64,000 bases of DNA from Bin87 sp963666865 (GCA_963666865.1 OY763072.1:992001-1056000); one strand, 5' to 3'; positions 9,267 through 18,359 are shown, counted from the first letter of the stretch. Program-made: numbers and translations. Notes: generated by a model not told the origin, from the sequence alone.

Positions 9267-9296
9267 GGTGTTCCAATCCTGGACAATTCTCCTCGC

Positions 9297-11771
9297 CTAA
9301 GCGACAGGCAGGGCAGCCGTCTCCTTGCTGCGCACCTTGATGCAGATCTTACCATCCTCGTCCAAGTCCACAATGGCGGTGTCGCCTTCGCCGAACTTGC
9401 CGCCGAGGAGTTCGTCGGACAGCCGGTCTTCCACCTCGTTCTGGATGAGACGGCGCAACGGGCGGGCGCCCAGGACCGGGTCGAAACCATTGTCGCCCAA
9501 GTACTCGCGAGCCGCTTCCGTGAGCTCGATGCTGATTTCCCGCTCTTTCAGCTCCTCGCGCACCATGTTCATCATCAGGTCCACGATTTGGTGGATTTCG
9601 TCTCTGCTCAGGGCATGGAACACGATGGTAGCGTCCAGGCGGTTGAGGAATTCAGGACGGAAGAAGCGCTTGACTTCATCCATCACCTTGTCCTTCATTC
9701 GTTCGTAAGCTTGGTGATCCGTTTGCGCCTGGTCGGATTTGACCGCAAAGCCGAGGCTGGTGTCGCGCTTGATGAGGTCGGAACCCAGGTTGCTGGTCAT
9801 GACGATGATGGAATTGCGGAAATCGACCCGGCGACCGCGTGCGTCGGTCAATTGCCCGGCGTCAAAGATCTGCAGCAGTATGTTGAAGATCTCCGGGTGC
9901 GCCTTTTCGATCTCGTCCAGCAGGATGGCGCAGTAGTTCTTCTTGCGGACGCCCTCGGTGAGCTGGCCTCCTTCGTCGTATCCCACATATCCCGGAGGCG
10001 CTCCGATGAGGCGGGCCGTCGTGTGGCGCTCCTGGAATTCGGACATGTCGAGGCGGATCATGTTGTCCTCGTGACCGAAAAGGAATTCCGCCATGGCCCG
10101 TACCAATTCGGTCTTGCCGACCCCGGTGGGACCCAGGAACAGGAAGACGCCGATGGGGTGCCGCGGGTCTTTGAGACCGGCACGAGCCCGGCGCACCGCC
10201 TTGGAGATACCGATTATTGCTTCGTCCTGCCCAATGATGCGCTGGTGGAGTTCTTCCTCCATGCGCAGGAGACGTTCTGTCTCTTCCTGGGCCAGTCGGG
10301 TGACGGGGATCCCGGTCCACATACTGACCACTTCGGCAATATCTTCCTCGGTGACCTGCGTGCGCTCTTTGTTGCGGTCGGCCTTCCATTCGCGCTCCAG
10401 GTCTCCCACGTTTTCGGTAAGATGGAGTTCCCGGTCGCGGAGTTCGGCGGCCACTTCGTACTGCTGGGATGCGATGGCTTCGTCTTTCTCTTTGCGAACG
10501 CGCTCCAGCACTTCCATAGCGTCCCTGACTTCCTGGGGAGCATGGGCACCACGCAGACGCACCCGCGAGCCGGCTTCGTCCAAAAGGTCGATGGCCTTGT
10601 CGGGAAGGAAACGGTCCGGGATGTAACGGGTGGACAGCACGGCGGCAGCCTGGACGGCAGCGTCGGTTATTTCGACATTGTGGTGATCCTCATACTGGCC
10701 TTTCACGCCACGTAGGATGTCCACTGTCATATCGGGGTCAGGCTCTTCAACCCGCACCGGTTGCAGGCGGCGTTCCAGCGCGGGGTCTCGCTCCACGTAC
10801 TTGCGATAATCGTCCATGGTGGTGGCCCCGATGCACTGGATCTCGCCGCGGGCCAGAGAGGGCTTCAGGATGTTGGAGGCGTCCACGGCGCCTTCGGCGG
10901 CGCCGGCTCCGACCAACGTGTGGATCTCGTCAATGAAAAGGACGCAGTTGCCGGAGGTCTTGATTTCTTCAATGACCTTCTTCAGCCGTTCCTCGAACTC
11001 GCCCCGGTACTTGGTGCCGGCCACCAGCGCGCCCATATCAAGGGTGACCAGGCGCTTGCCCTGCAGGGTTTCCGGCACGTCGCCGGAAGAAATCTGCTGG
11101 GCCATGGCCTCGACGATGGCGGTCTTACCCACGCCGGGTTCGCCCACCAGGACCGGGTTATTCTTGGTGCGGCGGCTGAGGATCTGGGTCACGCGCTCAA
11201 TTTCGGTATCGCGCCCAATCACCGGATCCAGCTTGCCGCCCAGGGCCGCGTTGGTGAGGTCAACTCCCAACTGGTCCAGGGTCGGCGTGCGCGTGGTGGA
11301 ACGGGAGCTGCTGGAACCGCTTCCGCCGGAGTTGCTGAGAATGCGGTGGGTCTCGGCGCGAACCTTTTCTAGGTTGACGCCCAGACTTTCCAGTACGCCG
11401 GCGGCAACTCCCTCGCCTTCCCGCAACAATCCGATCAGAAGGTGCTCGGTGCCGATGTAGGTGTGGTTCATGCGCCGCGCTTCATCGACCGCCAGCTCCA
11501 CGACCTTTTTGGCCCGGGGGGTGAGTCCAATTTCGCCCTGGGCCGGCCGTTCCCCACGACCGATGATGAATTCCACCGCCGAGCGCACCTTGGTCAGGTC
11601 AACGCTCAGGCCGGACAGCACTCGAGCGGCTACGCCCTCGGTCTCACGTACCAAGCCCAGCAGGATGTGTTCCGTGCCGATGTAGTTGTGGTTAAACCGC
11701 TGAGCTTCTTCCTGGGCTAGCGACAGAACCCGCCGCGCCCGCTCTGAAAACTTCTCGAATCTGCTGCCCAT
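9297..11771 (-). CDS. clpC: ATP-dependent Clp protease ATP-binding subunit ClpC
   Basis: 824 residues, full length for ClpC. Two N-domain repeats (about 5-145; YIGTEHILLGL and YIGTEHLLIGL), a Ser-rich linker, AAA-1 with Walker A GEPGVGKTA at about 210, a UVR-type coiled coil near 430 (QQYEVAAELRDRE), AAA-2 with Walker A GPTGVGKTE near 547, and a C-terminal D2-small domain. It unfolds proteins for ClpP. Start ATG 11771 has GGAGAG upstream; longer starts in the frame have no support. No mcsA/mcsB/ctsR neighbours are present. The call is secure. Confidence 0.95.
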   Translation of the reverse strand: MGSRFEKFSERARRVLSLAQEEAQRFNHNYIGTEHILLGLVRETEGVAARVLSGLSVDLTKVRSAVEFIIGRGERPAQGEIGLTPRAKKVVELAVDEARRMNHTYIGTEHLLIGLLREGEGVAAGVLESLGVNLEKVRAETHRILSNSGGSGSSSSRSTTRTPTLDQLGVDLTNAALGGKLDPVIGRDTEIERVTQILSRRTKNNPVLVGEPGVGKTAIVEAMAQQISSGDVPETLQGKRLVTLDMGALVAGTKYRGEFEERLKKVIEEIKTSGNCVLFIDEIHTLVGAGAAEGAVDASNILKPSLARGEIQCIGATTMDDYRKYVERDPALERRLQPVRVEEPDPDMTVDILRGVKGQYEDHHNVEITDAAVQAAAVLSTRYIPDRFLPDKAIDLLDEAGSRVRLRGAHAPQEVRDAMEVLERVRKEKDEAIASQQYEVAAELRDRELHLTENVGDLEREWKADRNKERTQVTEEDIAEVVSMWTGIPVTRLAQEETERLLRMEEELHQRIIGQDEAIIGISKAVRRARAGLKDPRHPIGVFLFLGPTGVGKTELVRAMAEFLFGHEDNMIRLDMSEFQERHTTARLIGAPPGYVGYDEGGQLTEGVRKKNYCAILLDEIEKAHPEIFNILLQIFDAGQLTDARGRRVDFRNSIIVMTSNLGSDLIKRDTSLGFAVKSDQAQTDHQAYERMKDKVMDEVKRFFRPEFLNRLDATIVFHALSRDEIHQIVDLMMNMVREELKEREISIELTEAAREYLGDNGFDPVLGARPLRRLIQNEVEDRLSDELLGGKFGEGDTAIVDLDEDGKICIKVRSKETAALPVA

Positions 11772-11983
11772 GAGTCTCTCCTGGGTTGGAATAACGCCAA
11801 TGGCTTCGCTCTGGTGCCGGTATTGTACCCTATTTAGCCAAAAATAAAAGCGACGTTGCACCGATTTTATCGGCGCGGTCGCTGATAAAGGTTATCAAAC
11901 CTTACGTTGCAATGGCTTGGGGTCGCCAGCCGGCTCTTCGTGCGCCATCACGCCCGCCACACGTAGATCAGATGAATTTTGGT

Positions 11984-12107
11984 GCTTTCCGGCGGTGACC
12001 TATTTTCCCACTCCGTCACCAGAGCAGTATCGTCGGCGCTGGGGCGTTTCACTTCCGTGTTCGGGATGGAAACGGGTGGGGCCACCCCGCTTGAACCACC
12101 AGAAAGC
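11984..12107 (-). rRNA. rrf: 5S ribosomal RNA, solitary
   Basis: The minus strand shows 5S landmarks: CCCATCCCGAACACGGAAGT-like sequence in loop B/C (here CCATCCCGAACACGGAAGTG), then GACGATACTGC and GGGAAAATAGGTC. The ends pair over 13 bp (GCTTTCTGGTGGT with ACCGCCGGAAAGC), so the mature ends lie just inside 11984-12107. No 23S gene is upstream: the next feature there is the divergent tRNA-Lys. The 16S gene is 37 kb away. It is therefore an independent 5S transcription unit. Confidence 0.92.
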
Positions 12108-12235
12108 AACGCGGGCATTATCTCTCAAATCGCCGCGTTTGGCAAGCGCAGTGATAGTCAAGTCATGCTCATTTGCAGGGGCCACCGAAGGGGGCTGTGC
12201 TATACTGCTATCGAGGGCCGGAGCATGGCCCTCGC

Positions 12236-12311
12236 GGGCCGTTAGCTCAGCTGGCAGAGCACCGGACTTTTAATCCGGGTGTCGTGGGTTCGATCCCCAC
12301 ACGGCCCACCA
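12236..12311 (+). tRNA. tRNA-Lys (UUU)
   Basis: Complete cloverleaf. Acceptor GGGCCGT pairs with ACGGCCC, D-arm GCTCAGCTGGCAGAGC, anticodon loop CTTTTAA (anticodon TTT), T-arm GTGGGTTCGATCCCCAC, discriminator A and an encoded CCA (12309-12311). An extended -10 box, TGC plus TATACT (12201-12206), stands 30 nt upstream. It is divergent from the 5S gene. Confidence 0.97.
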
Positions 12312-12334
12312 CTACAGGTTCGTCGGCTGACAAA

Positions 12335-13192
12335 TCAGTTCGGGCCCCCGCTCCTCGAACCACACTGAATCGGCCTCCACGTAATGATCGCCTGCCGCCG
12401 CATATTCACGCCCTTAACGGTTAGACCCTCGCCGGACTCTTCCAGCAATTCATCTGCCGCCGCGCGCAGTCTTTCGTCTGCATCGGAGCCTTCCTCCACA
12501 GCCAACCTTCGTCGAAGTTCCTCCAGCGTTGAACTGCGGTCTGTGCCCAATACCGGAATTTCAGGACTGAGCATCGTCACGTCGGGGAATATATCCATCG
12601 CCCACAGGAGATTCAGCAATTCCGGGACGCCCGGCAGCGGCGTGAATCTCTTGCCGTGCACGCGCTCGTAGAACGGAGCATACTGCGCACTGGGTGTCTC
12701 CATCATCTCCAGGATCACCACGCGGTCCCTGGCGCGTTCTTCCAACTTCCTTACGAATGGCGCGGCTTCCAACACGTGATGCAGCGCCCAGGAGCAGAGG
12801 GTTACGTCCGCCGAGAGAACTTCCACATCCTCCCACCGCTCGTGGATAGCGGTCACGTTGGTAAATCCGAATTCTGACGCGCGGGTCCTTAGCAAATCCA
12901 GCGACTCGGCGGAGGGATCTATTACGGTCACCCGCTTGGCGCGCGTTGCCAGGGCCAGGGCGAAGCGGCCCGCGCCGCCGCCAACGTCCAGGACCTCGGC
13001 GCCTTCGCCCACGACTTTATAGAGGCCGTTGAGCGCGGGATCGTCGGTACGGTACGGATCCAGTGGCCCGGCGGCAAACACAGGACGGCTGTGACCGTGC
13101 TCCTGTCCTTCCCGGCGCATATCTGCCATAGCCCGGTCAAATGCCAAGACCTGCTCGCGCCATGCTTCGATCGCTGAGTTCACTTTCGTCAT
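12335..13192 (-). CDS. class I SAM-dependent methyltransferase
   Basis: 285 residues. Motif I is VLDVGGGAGRFALAL, followed by VTVIDPS and, further on, the motif IV-like segment VTLCSWALHHV. It is a small-molecule-type Rossmann methyltransferase; the substrate cannot be told. ATG 13192 has AAGGAG 2-7 nt upstream and overlaps (ATGA) the stop of a 40-codon ORF, which suggests translational coupling. A palindrome at 13386-13407 may be its operator. Confidence 0.85.
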   Translation of the reverse strand: MTKVNSAIEAWREQVLAFDRAMADMRREGQEHGHSRPVFAAGPLDPYRTDDPALNGLYKVVGEGAEVLDVGGGAGRFALALATRAKRVTVIDPSAESLDLLRTRASEFGFTNVTAIHERWEDVEVLSADVTLCSWALHHVLEAAPFVRKLEERARDRVVILEMMETPSAQYAPFYERVHGKRFTPLPGVPELLNLLWAMDIFPDVTMLSPEIPVLGTDRSSTLEELRRRLAVEEGSDADERLRAAADELLEESGEGLTVKGVNMRRQAIITWRPIQCGSRSGGPN

Positions 13193-13311
13193 CTCCTTGA
13201 GATCCGATTTGGTTGACGGGCCGATTCCTGCTGAAAGACTCCGGCACCGGTTGGTTGTGCGCCCAGTGCGCGATCCTCCACTGCGCCGAACTTTCGGTAC
13301 TCCTCAGACAT
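13189..13311 (-). CDS. small ORF (40 aa) coupled to the methyltransferase
   Basis: Starts ATG 13311 with a very good Shine-Dalgarno (GGAGG, 6-7 nt spacing) and ends in a TGA that overlaps the methyltransferase ATG as ATGA. Sequence begins MSEEYRKFGAVEDRALG and is rich in charged and polar residues, with no membrane segment. It could be a small protein or a leader that controls methyltransferase translation. No homology is recognised; the case rests on SD quality and the stop/start overlap. Confidence 0.45.
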   Translation of the reverse strand: MSEEYRKFGAVEDRALGAQPTGAGVFQQESARQPNRISRR

Positions 13312-13385
13312 TAGCTCCTCCATCCTGTCGCCATGCTCTTGGCTCGCTCGAAAGTCGCGCTTCTCAGGATCGTGTACATGACAAT

Positions 13386-13407
13386 ATTGTACGTTCTATC
13401 GTACAAT
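13386..13407. promoter_or_regulatory. operator-like palindrome ATTGTACG-N6-CGTACAAT
   Basis: Perfect 8-bp arms with a 6-nt spacer in an otherwise AT-rich patch, about 75 bp upstream of the small ORF and methyltransferase. It resembles a dimeric repressor site. The rest of 13312-13649 shows no convincing gene. Confidence 0.4.
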
Positions 13408-13649
13408 ACTTTAAGGAAACTTGAGACATCACGTTCAGACTAAGGCCAGTGTGGGCATGGGAGACGCTTGCTGCCACCCATGTCGTCCTGCTCTAGGTCT
13501 TGGGACGCTACCCGGTGAGCCTTTAGCCGGACCTCCCACCGAAAAGTTCGCAATACGGTACGCTCAGGCCCACCAACGCCCTTTCGGATGCCCTCAGTGC
13601 GTCGGCATTGACCACCCTGTTCCTTCTTGAAACTTTGATGATTGAGTAA

Positions 13650-14096
13650 GTGGCGACCAACGTCAGGATTGCAACGAAGGCGGACCGAAGCGCAGTGGTA
13701 GATCTGGTCCGCAAATTGCTCGCCGAACTGGGAGGCAGCCCACCATCGGCAGACGCCATGGCAGAGGTGTACCAGCGGTTCACCGACGGTGGCGATGCCG
13801 GGTTCGTGGCTTTGGGCGAAACCGGTGGAGAGTTAACTGCGGTCTGCACCGTGTCCTTCGTGGATGCGCTGCGCAGTTCGGGCCGATACGCCATCATCCA
13901 GGAAATGTTCGTGGAACCCCCTCAACGCAGCACCGGCGTCGGCATGGAAGTGTCGCGATTTGCGTTGGACCAGACGGTTTCCCATGGGTGCCGCATGGTT
14001 GAGTTGGGGACCCCGTTCCATGGTGAACGGCAAACCCATTTCTACCAGCGGGCCGGATTCACCAACGTCGGAGCGCGGCTGCGCTGGCGCGCTTGA
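13650..14096 (+). CDS. GNAT family N-acetyltransferase
   Basis: 148 residues. N-terminal VRIATKADRSAVVDLVRKLL, beta4 segment YAIIQEMFVEP, then a divergent acetyl-CoA loop (QRSTGVGMEVSRFALDQ) and the C-terminal HFYQRAGFTNVG typical of GNAT enzymes. The GTG start has only a weak upstream site. The stop overlaps the TTG start of the next gene (TTGA), so the pair is probably translationally coupled. Substrate unknown. Confidence 0.75.
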   Translation: MATNVRIATKADRSAVVDLVRKLLAELGGSPPSADAMAEVYQRFTDGGDAGFVALGETGGELTAVCTVSFVDALRSSGRYAIIQEMFVEPPQRSTGVGMEVSRFALDQTVSHGCRMVELGTPFHGERQTHFYQRAGFTNVGARLRWRA

Positions 14097-14662
14097 CCAG
14101 CAGGGGTTTCGCCAAGTGCCAACTCATTCTGGTCAGGCACTGCGAAGCATCGGGGCAGCAACCGGACGCTGCGCTGACTGATACTGGTTCGATACAGGCC
14201 CACGAACTGGCCGAGTTTCTTTCCAGCACGGCGGTTGACCGCATCGTAGCCAGCGCCTACGTCCGTGCCCAACAAAGCATCGAACCCCTGGCAGAACGGC
14301 TGGGGTTGCCCGTCCATATTGATCCCCGCCTGAACGAGCGTAATCTTTCACCCCGACCTATTGCCCATTGGCGGAACGTGGTACGCGAGTCGTATGAAGA
14401 TTGGGACCGGCGCGCCCCAGGTGGAGAATCGGCCCGGGAGGTACTGGCACGGGCTTGGGAGTGCCTGAATAACCTCCTGGACGAGGGCCATCGCCTGCCT
14501 TTGGTTGTTACGCATGGCAATCTGATGAGCCTAGTCCTGCACTCGCTCGGTTCATCCTTCGGCTACGCGGGTTGGCTGGCTCTGACCAATCCAGACGTGT
14601 ACGCGTTGCAATCCGACGCCAACGGGAGACTGGTTTTCCGCCGACTCTGGCAACCGGGCTGA
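14093..14662 (+). CDS. histidine phosphatase family protein
   Basis: 189 residues. The N-terminal LILVRHCEAS is the RHG-type phosphohistidine motif (RHC here), with VVTHGNLMSL providing the second catalytic His and an Arg/Glu-containing middle (NERNLSPRP). Phosphoglycerate-mutase-like phosphatase fold; the physiological substrate is not predictable. TTG start inside the stop of the acetyltransferase gene. Confidence 0.8.
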   Translation: MTSRGFAKCQLILVRHCEASGQQPDAALTDTGSIQAHELAEFLSSTAVDRIVASAYVRAQQSIEPLAERLGLPVHIDPRLNERNLSPRPIAHWRNVVRESYEDWDRRAPGGESAREVLARAWECLNNLLDEGHRLPLVVTHGNLMSLVLHSLGSSFGYAGWLALTNPDVYALQSDANGRLVFRRLWQPG

Positions 14663-14758
14663 CCCCGGACGGACGGTTGCGCCCCGTAATCAATCACTAT
14701 AAAGTGAGCGCATTACGCGTGAAACGACCACACCAGGACAGGCACAGGAGGCAGCATC

Positions 14759-15514
14759 ATGGCCAGACTGGAAGGCAAAGTCGCCCTCATCAGCGGTGGC
14801 GCAAGGGGTCAGGGAGCGGTGGAGGCGCGGATGTTCGCTGAGGAAGGGGCCAGCGTCGTCATTGGCGATATACTGGACGAGCAGGGCCGCCAAACCGAGG
14901 CGGAACTACAGGAACTGGGCTACAACGTTACCTATGTTCACCTCGACGTTACCAGCGAATCCGACTGGGAAGCTGCGGTACAGACTGCGGTGTCCACCTA
15001 CGGCAAACTGGACGTGCTCCTCAACAACGCGGGTATCCTGATCCGCAAGAACATTGAGGAAACCACCGAGGAAGATTGGGACCGTATCTTCGCCGTCAAC
15101 GCCAAGGGCGTGTTCCTGGGGACGAAGGCCGCCATCCCTGCTATGCGGGAGGCCGGCGGCGGCTCCATCATCAACATCTCGTCCACCGCCGGTTTGGTCG
15201 GCAGCCCCAACGGTTCGGCCAGCTACACCGCCACCAAAGGAGCCGTCCGCCTGTTCACCAAGTCCACGGCCATCCAGCACGCCAGGGAAGGGATACGGTG
15301 CAACTCCATCCACCCCGGCCCCATCGAGACGGACATGATTGCCGACACGCTGAACGATCCGGCGAACATGGAGCTTCGTATGCAGAGGCTGCCCCTGCAG
15401 CGGGTGGGCAAACCCAGCGAAATTGCCTATCCGGCCATCTACTTGGCGTCCGATGAGTCATCCTTCGTGACGGGTTCGGAAGTGGTGGTTGACGGCGGGA
15501 CCACCGCCGCCTAA
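14759..15514 (+). CDS. SDR family NAD(P)-dependent oxidoreductase
   Basis: 251 residues, classical short-chain dehydrogenase. Cofactor loop SGGARGQG (12-19), D63 after beta3, NNAG (89-92), and catalytic S142, Y156, K160 (YTATK), plus N114. Start ATG 14759 has AGGAGG 7 nt upstream. A small palindrome TCACT-ATAA-AGTGA at 14694-14707 lies upstream and could be regulatory. It is followed by an amidohydrolase, so a short catabolic operon is plausible, although a repeat pair separates the two. Confidence 0.88.
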   Translation: MARLEGKVALISGGARGQGAVEARMFAEEGASVVIGDILDEQGRQTEAELQELGYNVTYVHLDVTSESDWEAAVQTAVSTYGKLDVLLNNAGILIRKNIEETTEEDWDRIFAVNAKGVFLGTKAAIPAMREAGGGSIINISSTAGLVGSPNGSASYTATKGAVRLFTKSTAIQHAREGIRCNSIHPGPIETDMIADTLNDPANMELRMQRLPLQRVGKPSEIAYPAIYLASDESSFVTGSEVVVDGGTTAA

Positions 15515-15525
15515 ATCCTCGTGTC

Positions 15526-15585
15526 CGTCATTCCGGCGAAAGCCGGAATCCAGCAGCGTTTTCTGGACTCCGGCTTTCGCCGGAG
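15526..15585. repeat. paired CGTCATTCC-type inverted repeats
   Basis: Two facing hairpins (15526-15553 with CCGGCGAAAGCCGG, and 15563-15585 with CTCCGGCTTTCGCCGGAG) between the SDR and amidohydrolase genes. Same family as the copies at 7976, 53614 and 62090. Confidence 0.8.
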
Positions 15586-15615
15586 CGGCGGTGTAATTGA
15601 AAAGGAGACATTGAT

Positions 15616-16425
15616 ATGGCGGTCGTGATCGATACCCATTGCCACGCCTCGCCCTACTGGTTCGAGCCGGTGGAAATCCTGCTGGATGAGATGGAACGGT
15701 CCGGCGTGGACCAAGCGGTGCTGACTCAGTTCTTCGGGGTCTTTGACAACAGCTATCTGGTCGAAGCGGTCAAACGGTTTCCCGGCAGGTTCGCGGTCAT
15801 TGCTATAGTTGGCCACACCCAGCCCGACGCCGCCGACCGAGTGACCGAGCTCCACGACCAGGGAGTGGACGGCCTCCGCTTCAACGCCGGGTGGCGGTCG
15901 CCAGGCGACGATCCTTTGGCACTGTGGCGCAAATGTGCCGACCTGGGTGTGACCGCCAGCGTGATGGGCACGTGCGAGCAGTACGCGGCCCCTGAATTCG
16001 AGGGCATTATCCAGGAACTGCCCAACCTGAACATCATCATGGAGCACCTGGCCGGCGTGGGAGCCTTCTGGGGACCCGGCCGCGCGGATACGGAGATCCC
16101 CATGGAGACCTACCGTAGAGCGTTGGCATTGTCCAGGTATCCAAATGTGTACGTAAAGGTTCCCGGATTGGGCGAATTCTGCCCGCGTCCACAGCCCTTC
16201 CGCCAGCCGATACCCTTCGACAACGTTCCACCATTGATTGAAATGGCGGTGGAAGCCTTCGGCGGCGACCGCCTGATGTGGGGCAGCGACTTTCCGCCAT
16301 CGGCCAACCGCGAAGGTTACCGTAACGCCCTGCGGTTCCCTATGGAGCTGATCGAATATCCCAGCACAGACGCCCGGGATATGGTGTTCGGCGGGACGGC
16401 CGCGAAGCTATGGGAGTTTCGCTAA
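15616..16425 (+). CDS. amidohydrolase family protein (amidohydrolase_2 type)
   Basis: 269 residues. Metal-binding IDTHCHASP (H8, H10), a central MEHLAG and the C-terminal LMWGSDFPPS, whose Asp is the last metal ligand of the amidohydrolase_2 TIM barrel. Likely a decarboxylase or lactonase-like hydrolase. The AAGGAG site upstream of ATG 15616 is good. The SDR neighbour suggests oxidation followed by hydrolysis of a small organic acid, which is an inference. Confidence 0.85.
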   Translation: MAVVIDTHCHASPYWFEPVEILLDEMERSGVDQAVLTQFFGVFDNSYLVEAVKRFPGRFAVIAIVGHTQPDAADRVTELHDQGVDGLRFNAGWRSPGDDPLALWRKCADLGVTASVMGTCEQYAAPEFEGIIQELPNLNIIMEHLAGVGAFWGPGRADTEIPMETYRRALALSRYPNVYVKVPGLGEFCPRPQPFRQPIPFDNVPPLIEMAVEAFGGDRLMWGSDFPPSANREGYRNALRFPMELIEYPSTDARDMVFGGTAAKLWEFR

Positions 16426-16449
16426 ACCTGTAGGCGCGTTGGAGTTCAT

Positions 16450-16477
16450 GTAGGGGCGACGCATGCGTCGCCCCTAC
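16450..16477. repeat. GTAGGGGCG palindrome, core ACGCATGCGT
   Basis: Perfect 28-bp palindrome directly beside the left end of the IS630-type element and behind the amidohydrolase stop. Confidence 0.9.
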
Positions 16478-16685
16478 ACCTAAACCGAAGCCAGGGTGAA
16501 ACCCGCATTGGCGTTCGGTAGAATTGGCGGTGGATGAGTTGTACGGTGAGCGAAATCGGAGTGGGGGTTGCAGTTGGGTACGGCGGGGATGAGGCCACTG
16601 CTGGAGCGGTGGCAAATGGATGAGGCTGAGGTACGACGACGGATGTACCGGTCGCCGACGCCACGAGAGCGGGAAAGGTGGCACG

Positions 16686-16700
16686 TCCGCCTGTGGCGGA
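16686..16700. repeat. 15-bp palindrome TCCGCC-TGT-GGCGGA
   Basis: Inside the IS630 transposase, where the reading frame shifts. Relative to the expected protein (HVRLW then LLGQGW) about 7 nt (CGGATGG) are extra, and they complete the hairpin. Confidence 0.7.
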
Positions 16701-16848
16701 TGGCTGCTGGGCCAGGGATGGACAGCGGCGGCGGTAGGTCGGGCGTTGGATCGGGATGCCCACACCATAGGCCAATGGGTCACGATGTTTGCAGAGGGCG
16801 GTCCCAAGGCGCTGTCATTTGAGCAGTCGGGAGCAACTGTCCCTGCTG

Positions 16849-17811
16849 TCAAGAGGACAGGGCCGGGAATGTCGAGCTCATGTCGTCCCAGGGTGAGCGA
16901 TGCTTGAGGATGGCGTTGAGAATGACGAGCAGTTTGCGCATGCAAGCGACCAATGCCACCTTTTTCGGTTTACCGGCCGCCAGCAGCTTCTGGTAGAAAC
17001 CGCGGATGACGGGGTTGTGGCGGCTACCCACCAACGCTGCCATGTAAAGGACGGCCCGTACCCGGGAGCGCCCGCCCCAGACGGTGCGTTTGCCCCGCAG
17101 GGTGCCACTGTCCCGGTTGAAGGGAGCCACGCCCACAAGGGCGGCGATCTGCCGGCGGTCCAGCGTTCCCAACTCCGGCAGGTAAGCCAGCAGGGTTAGG
17201 GAGAGCTGGTCCCCCACACCGGGGACGGTGCGCAGGAGATCATCCTTCTCCCGCCACACGGGACTTCGGCGGAGGGTCTGCCTCAGCCCTGCGTCCAAGT
17301 CTGCCAACTCCTGTTCCAGCCATGCGATGTGGGCCTCGATACGGGGACGGACCGCACTGATGGCGGTACCTAACCGGTTCTTCTCCGAGACCAGTATAGT
17401 CATGACCTGTTGCCGACGGGCCGCCAGGGAGTTGAGGACCTGGGTTTCAGCGTCTTTGAGAGGTCGTACGGAGGGACGGACGGCGTCGGCAAAGTGCGCC
17501 AGGACCGCCGCGTCCAGGGCGTCGGTCTTGGCCAGCACGCCCGTGGCCCTGCCGAAATCTCGCACCTGGCGAGGGTTGACCACCACCACCGGCAGCGCCG
17601 CAGCGGCCAAGGCGGCCACCAAGGACAGTTCCAGCCCGCCCGTGCTCTCCATCAGCACCAGGGCGGGACCCAGGTCCACCATCTGGGAGACCAATTCTTG
17701 GACGCCGCTATCGTCGTAGGACACGACCCATCTCTGTCCCGTAGGCCGGACGGCGACGTCCACCTGAGCCTTAGAGACATCGATGCCTACGAATTTCAGT
17801 TCTTGTTCCAT
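16849..17811 (-). CDS. IS110 family transposase (DEDD recombinase)
   Basis: 320 residues and apparently intact. N-terminal RuvC-like DEDD domain: FVGIDVSK (first Asp), VLMESTGG (Glu) and KTDALDA (Asp pair). The C-terminal transposase_20 domain includes LRTVPGVGDQ and ALVGVAPFNRDSGT, with the conserved Ser in DSGT. I took ATG 17811 because GGAGG precedes it. The stop is only a few bases from the element end. Confidence 0.93.
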   Translation of the reverse strand: MEQELKFVGIDVSKAQVDVAVRPTGQRWVVSYDDSGVQELVSQMVDLGPALVLMESTGGLELSLVAALAAAALPVVVVNPRQVRDFGRATGVLAKTDALDAAVLAHFADAVRPSVRPLKDAETQVLNSLAARRQQVMTILVSEKNRLGTAISAVRPRIEAHIAWLEQELADLDAGLRQTLRRSPVWREKDDLLRTVPGVGDQLSLTLLAYLPELGTLDRRQIAALVGVAPFNRDSGTLRGKRTVWGGRSRVRAVLYMAALVGSRHNPVIRGFYQKLLAAGKPKKVALVACMRKLLVILNAILKHRSPWDDMSSTFPALSS

Positions 17812-18017
17812 CTGTGCCTCCGGTGTGAGCGTTGGCCCGTCCTTGCACGATGCGGGCTCGATTGGCCCAGGCAACTGTTCGGGCTCTCATCTCGTGTGGG
17901 GTGCGGCGACCCTTGCTCCCGATCGGTCTGCTATGACCTGGTTCCCATCGGTCTACCGCGCCCCGGTCCGATTGCCGAAGTGATTCTTACACTCCAAAAC
18001 CAAGATACAAGGTTCCC
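17812..18017 (-). ncRNA. candidate IS110 bridge RNA region
   Basis: In IS110-group elements the non-coding end upstream of the transposase encodes a structured bridge RNA that pairs with target and donor DNA. This 206-bp stretch is the only non-coding part of the element and is in the right place. I did not fold it; the call is by position only. Confidence 0.35.
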
Positions 18018-18163
18018 CCCGCGCTGACTGGGGAGCAGCAGGCCGAGTTGAAGGCGGCGGTGCAAGAAGCACCCAGGCAGTCGGGCATCGAGCTATCCAA
18101 CTGGAACTGGAGGGCGGTACGCTGGTTTGTGGAGGAACGGTTCGGGTTGGCGCTGGGCCGGGG

Positions 18164-18178
18164 TCCGCCATAGGCGGA
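18164..18178. repeat. 15-bp palindrome TCCGCC-ATA-GGCGGA
   Basis: Within the IS630 transposase between FGLALGRG and LNYLHRLGF, introducing a stop codon. Confidence 0.7.
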
Positions 18179-18359
18179 TCTGAACTACTTGCATCGGCTG
18201 GGGTTTGTGCTGAAACGACCCAAGAAGCGGTTGCTCAAGGCGGACCCGGTGCGGCGGGAAGCCTTTGTGGCGGAGTATGCCGCTTTGACGGCGGCAGCCC
18301 AAGGGAATGGGACCAAGATCTTCTTCGCTGACGAGGCGCACTTTCAGGCAGACGCTGAC

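Larger units (their letters stand above)
16845..18017 (-). mobile_element. IS110-type element nested in the IS630 transposase
   Basis: The IS630 reading GATVP-PALTGEQ is interrupted between about 16844 and 18018, giving a guest of about 1.17 kb. It has one DEDD transposase and a 200-bp non-coding end, and shows no terminal inverted repeats or target duplication that I can see, as usual for IS110. Boundaries are inferred from the host frame and may be off by a few bases. Confidence 0.75.

Noticed and set aside
11772..11880. CIRCE or CtsR operator in front of clpC
   Set aside because: I looked for the TTAGCACTC-N9-GAGTGCTAA or CtsR heptad patterns and saw neither.
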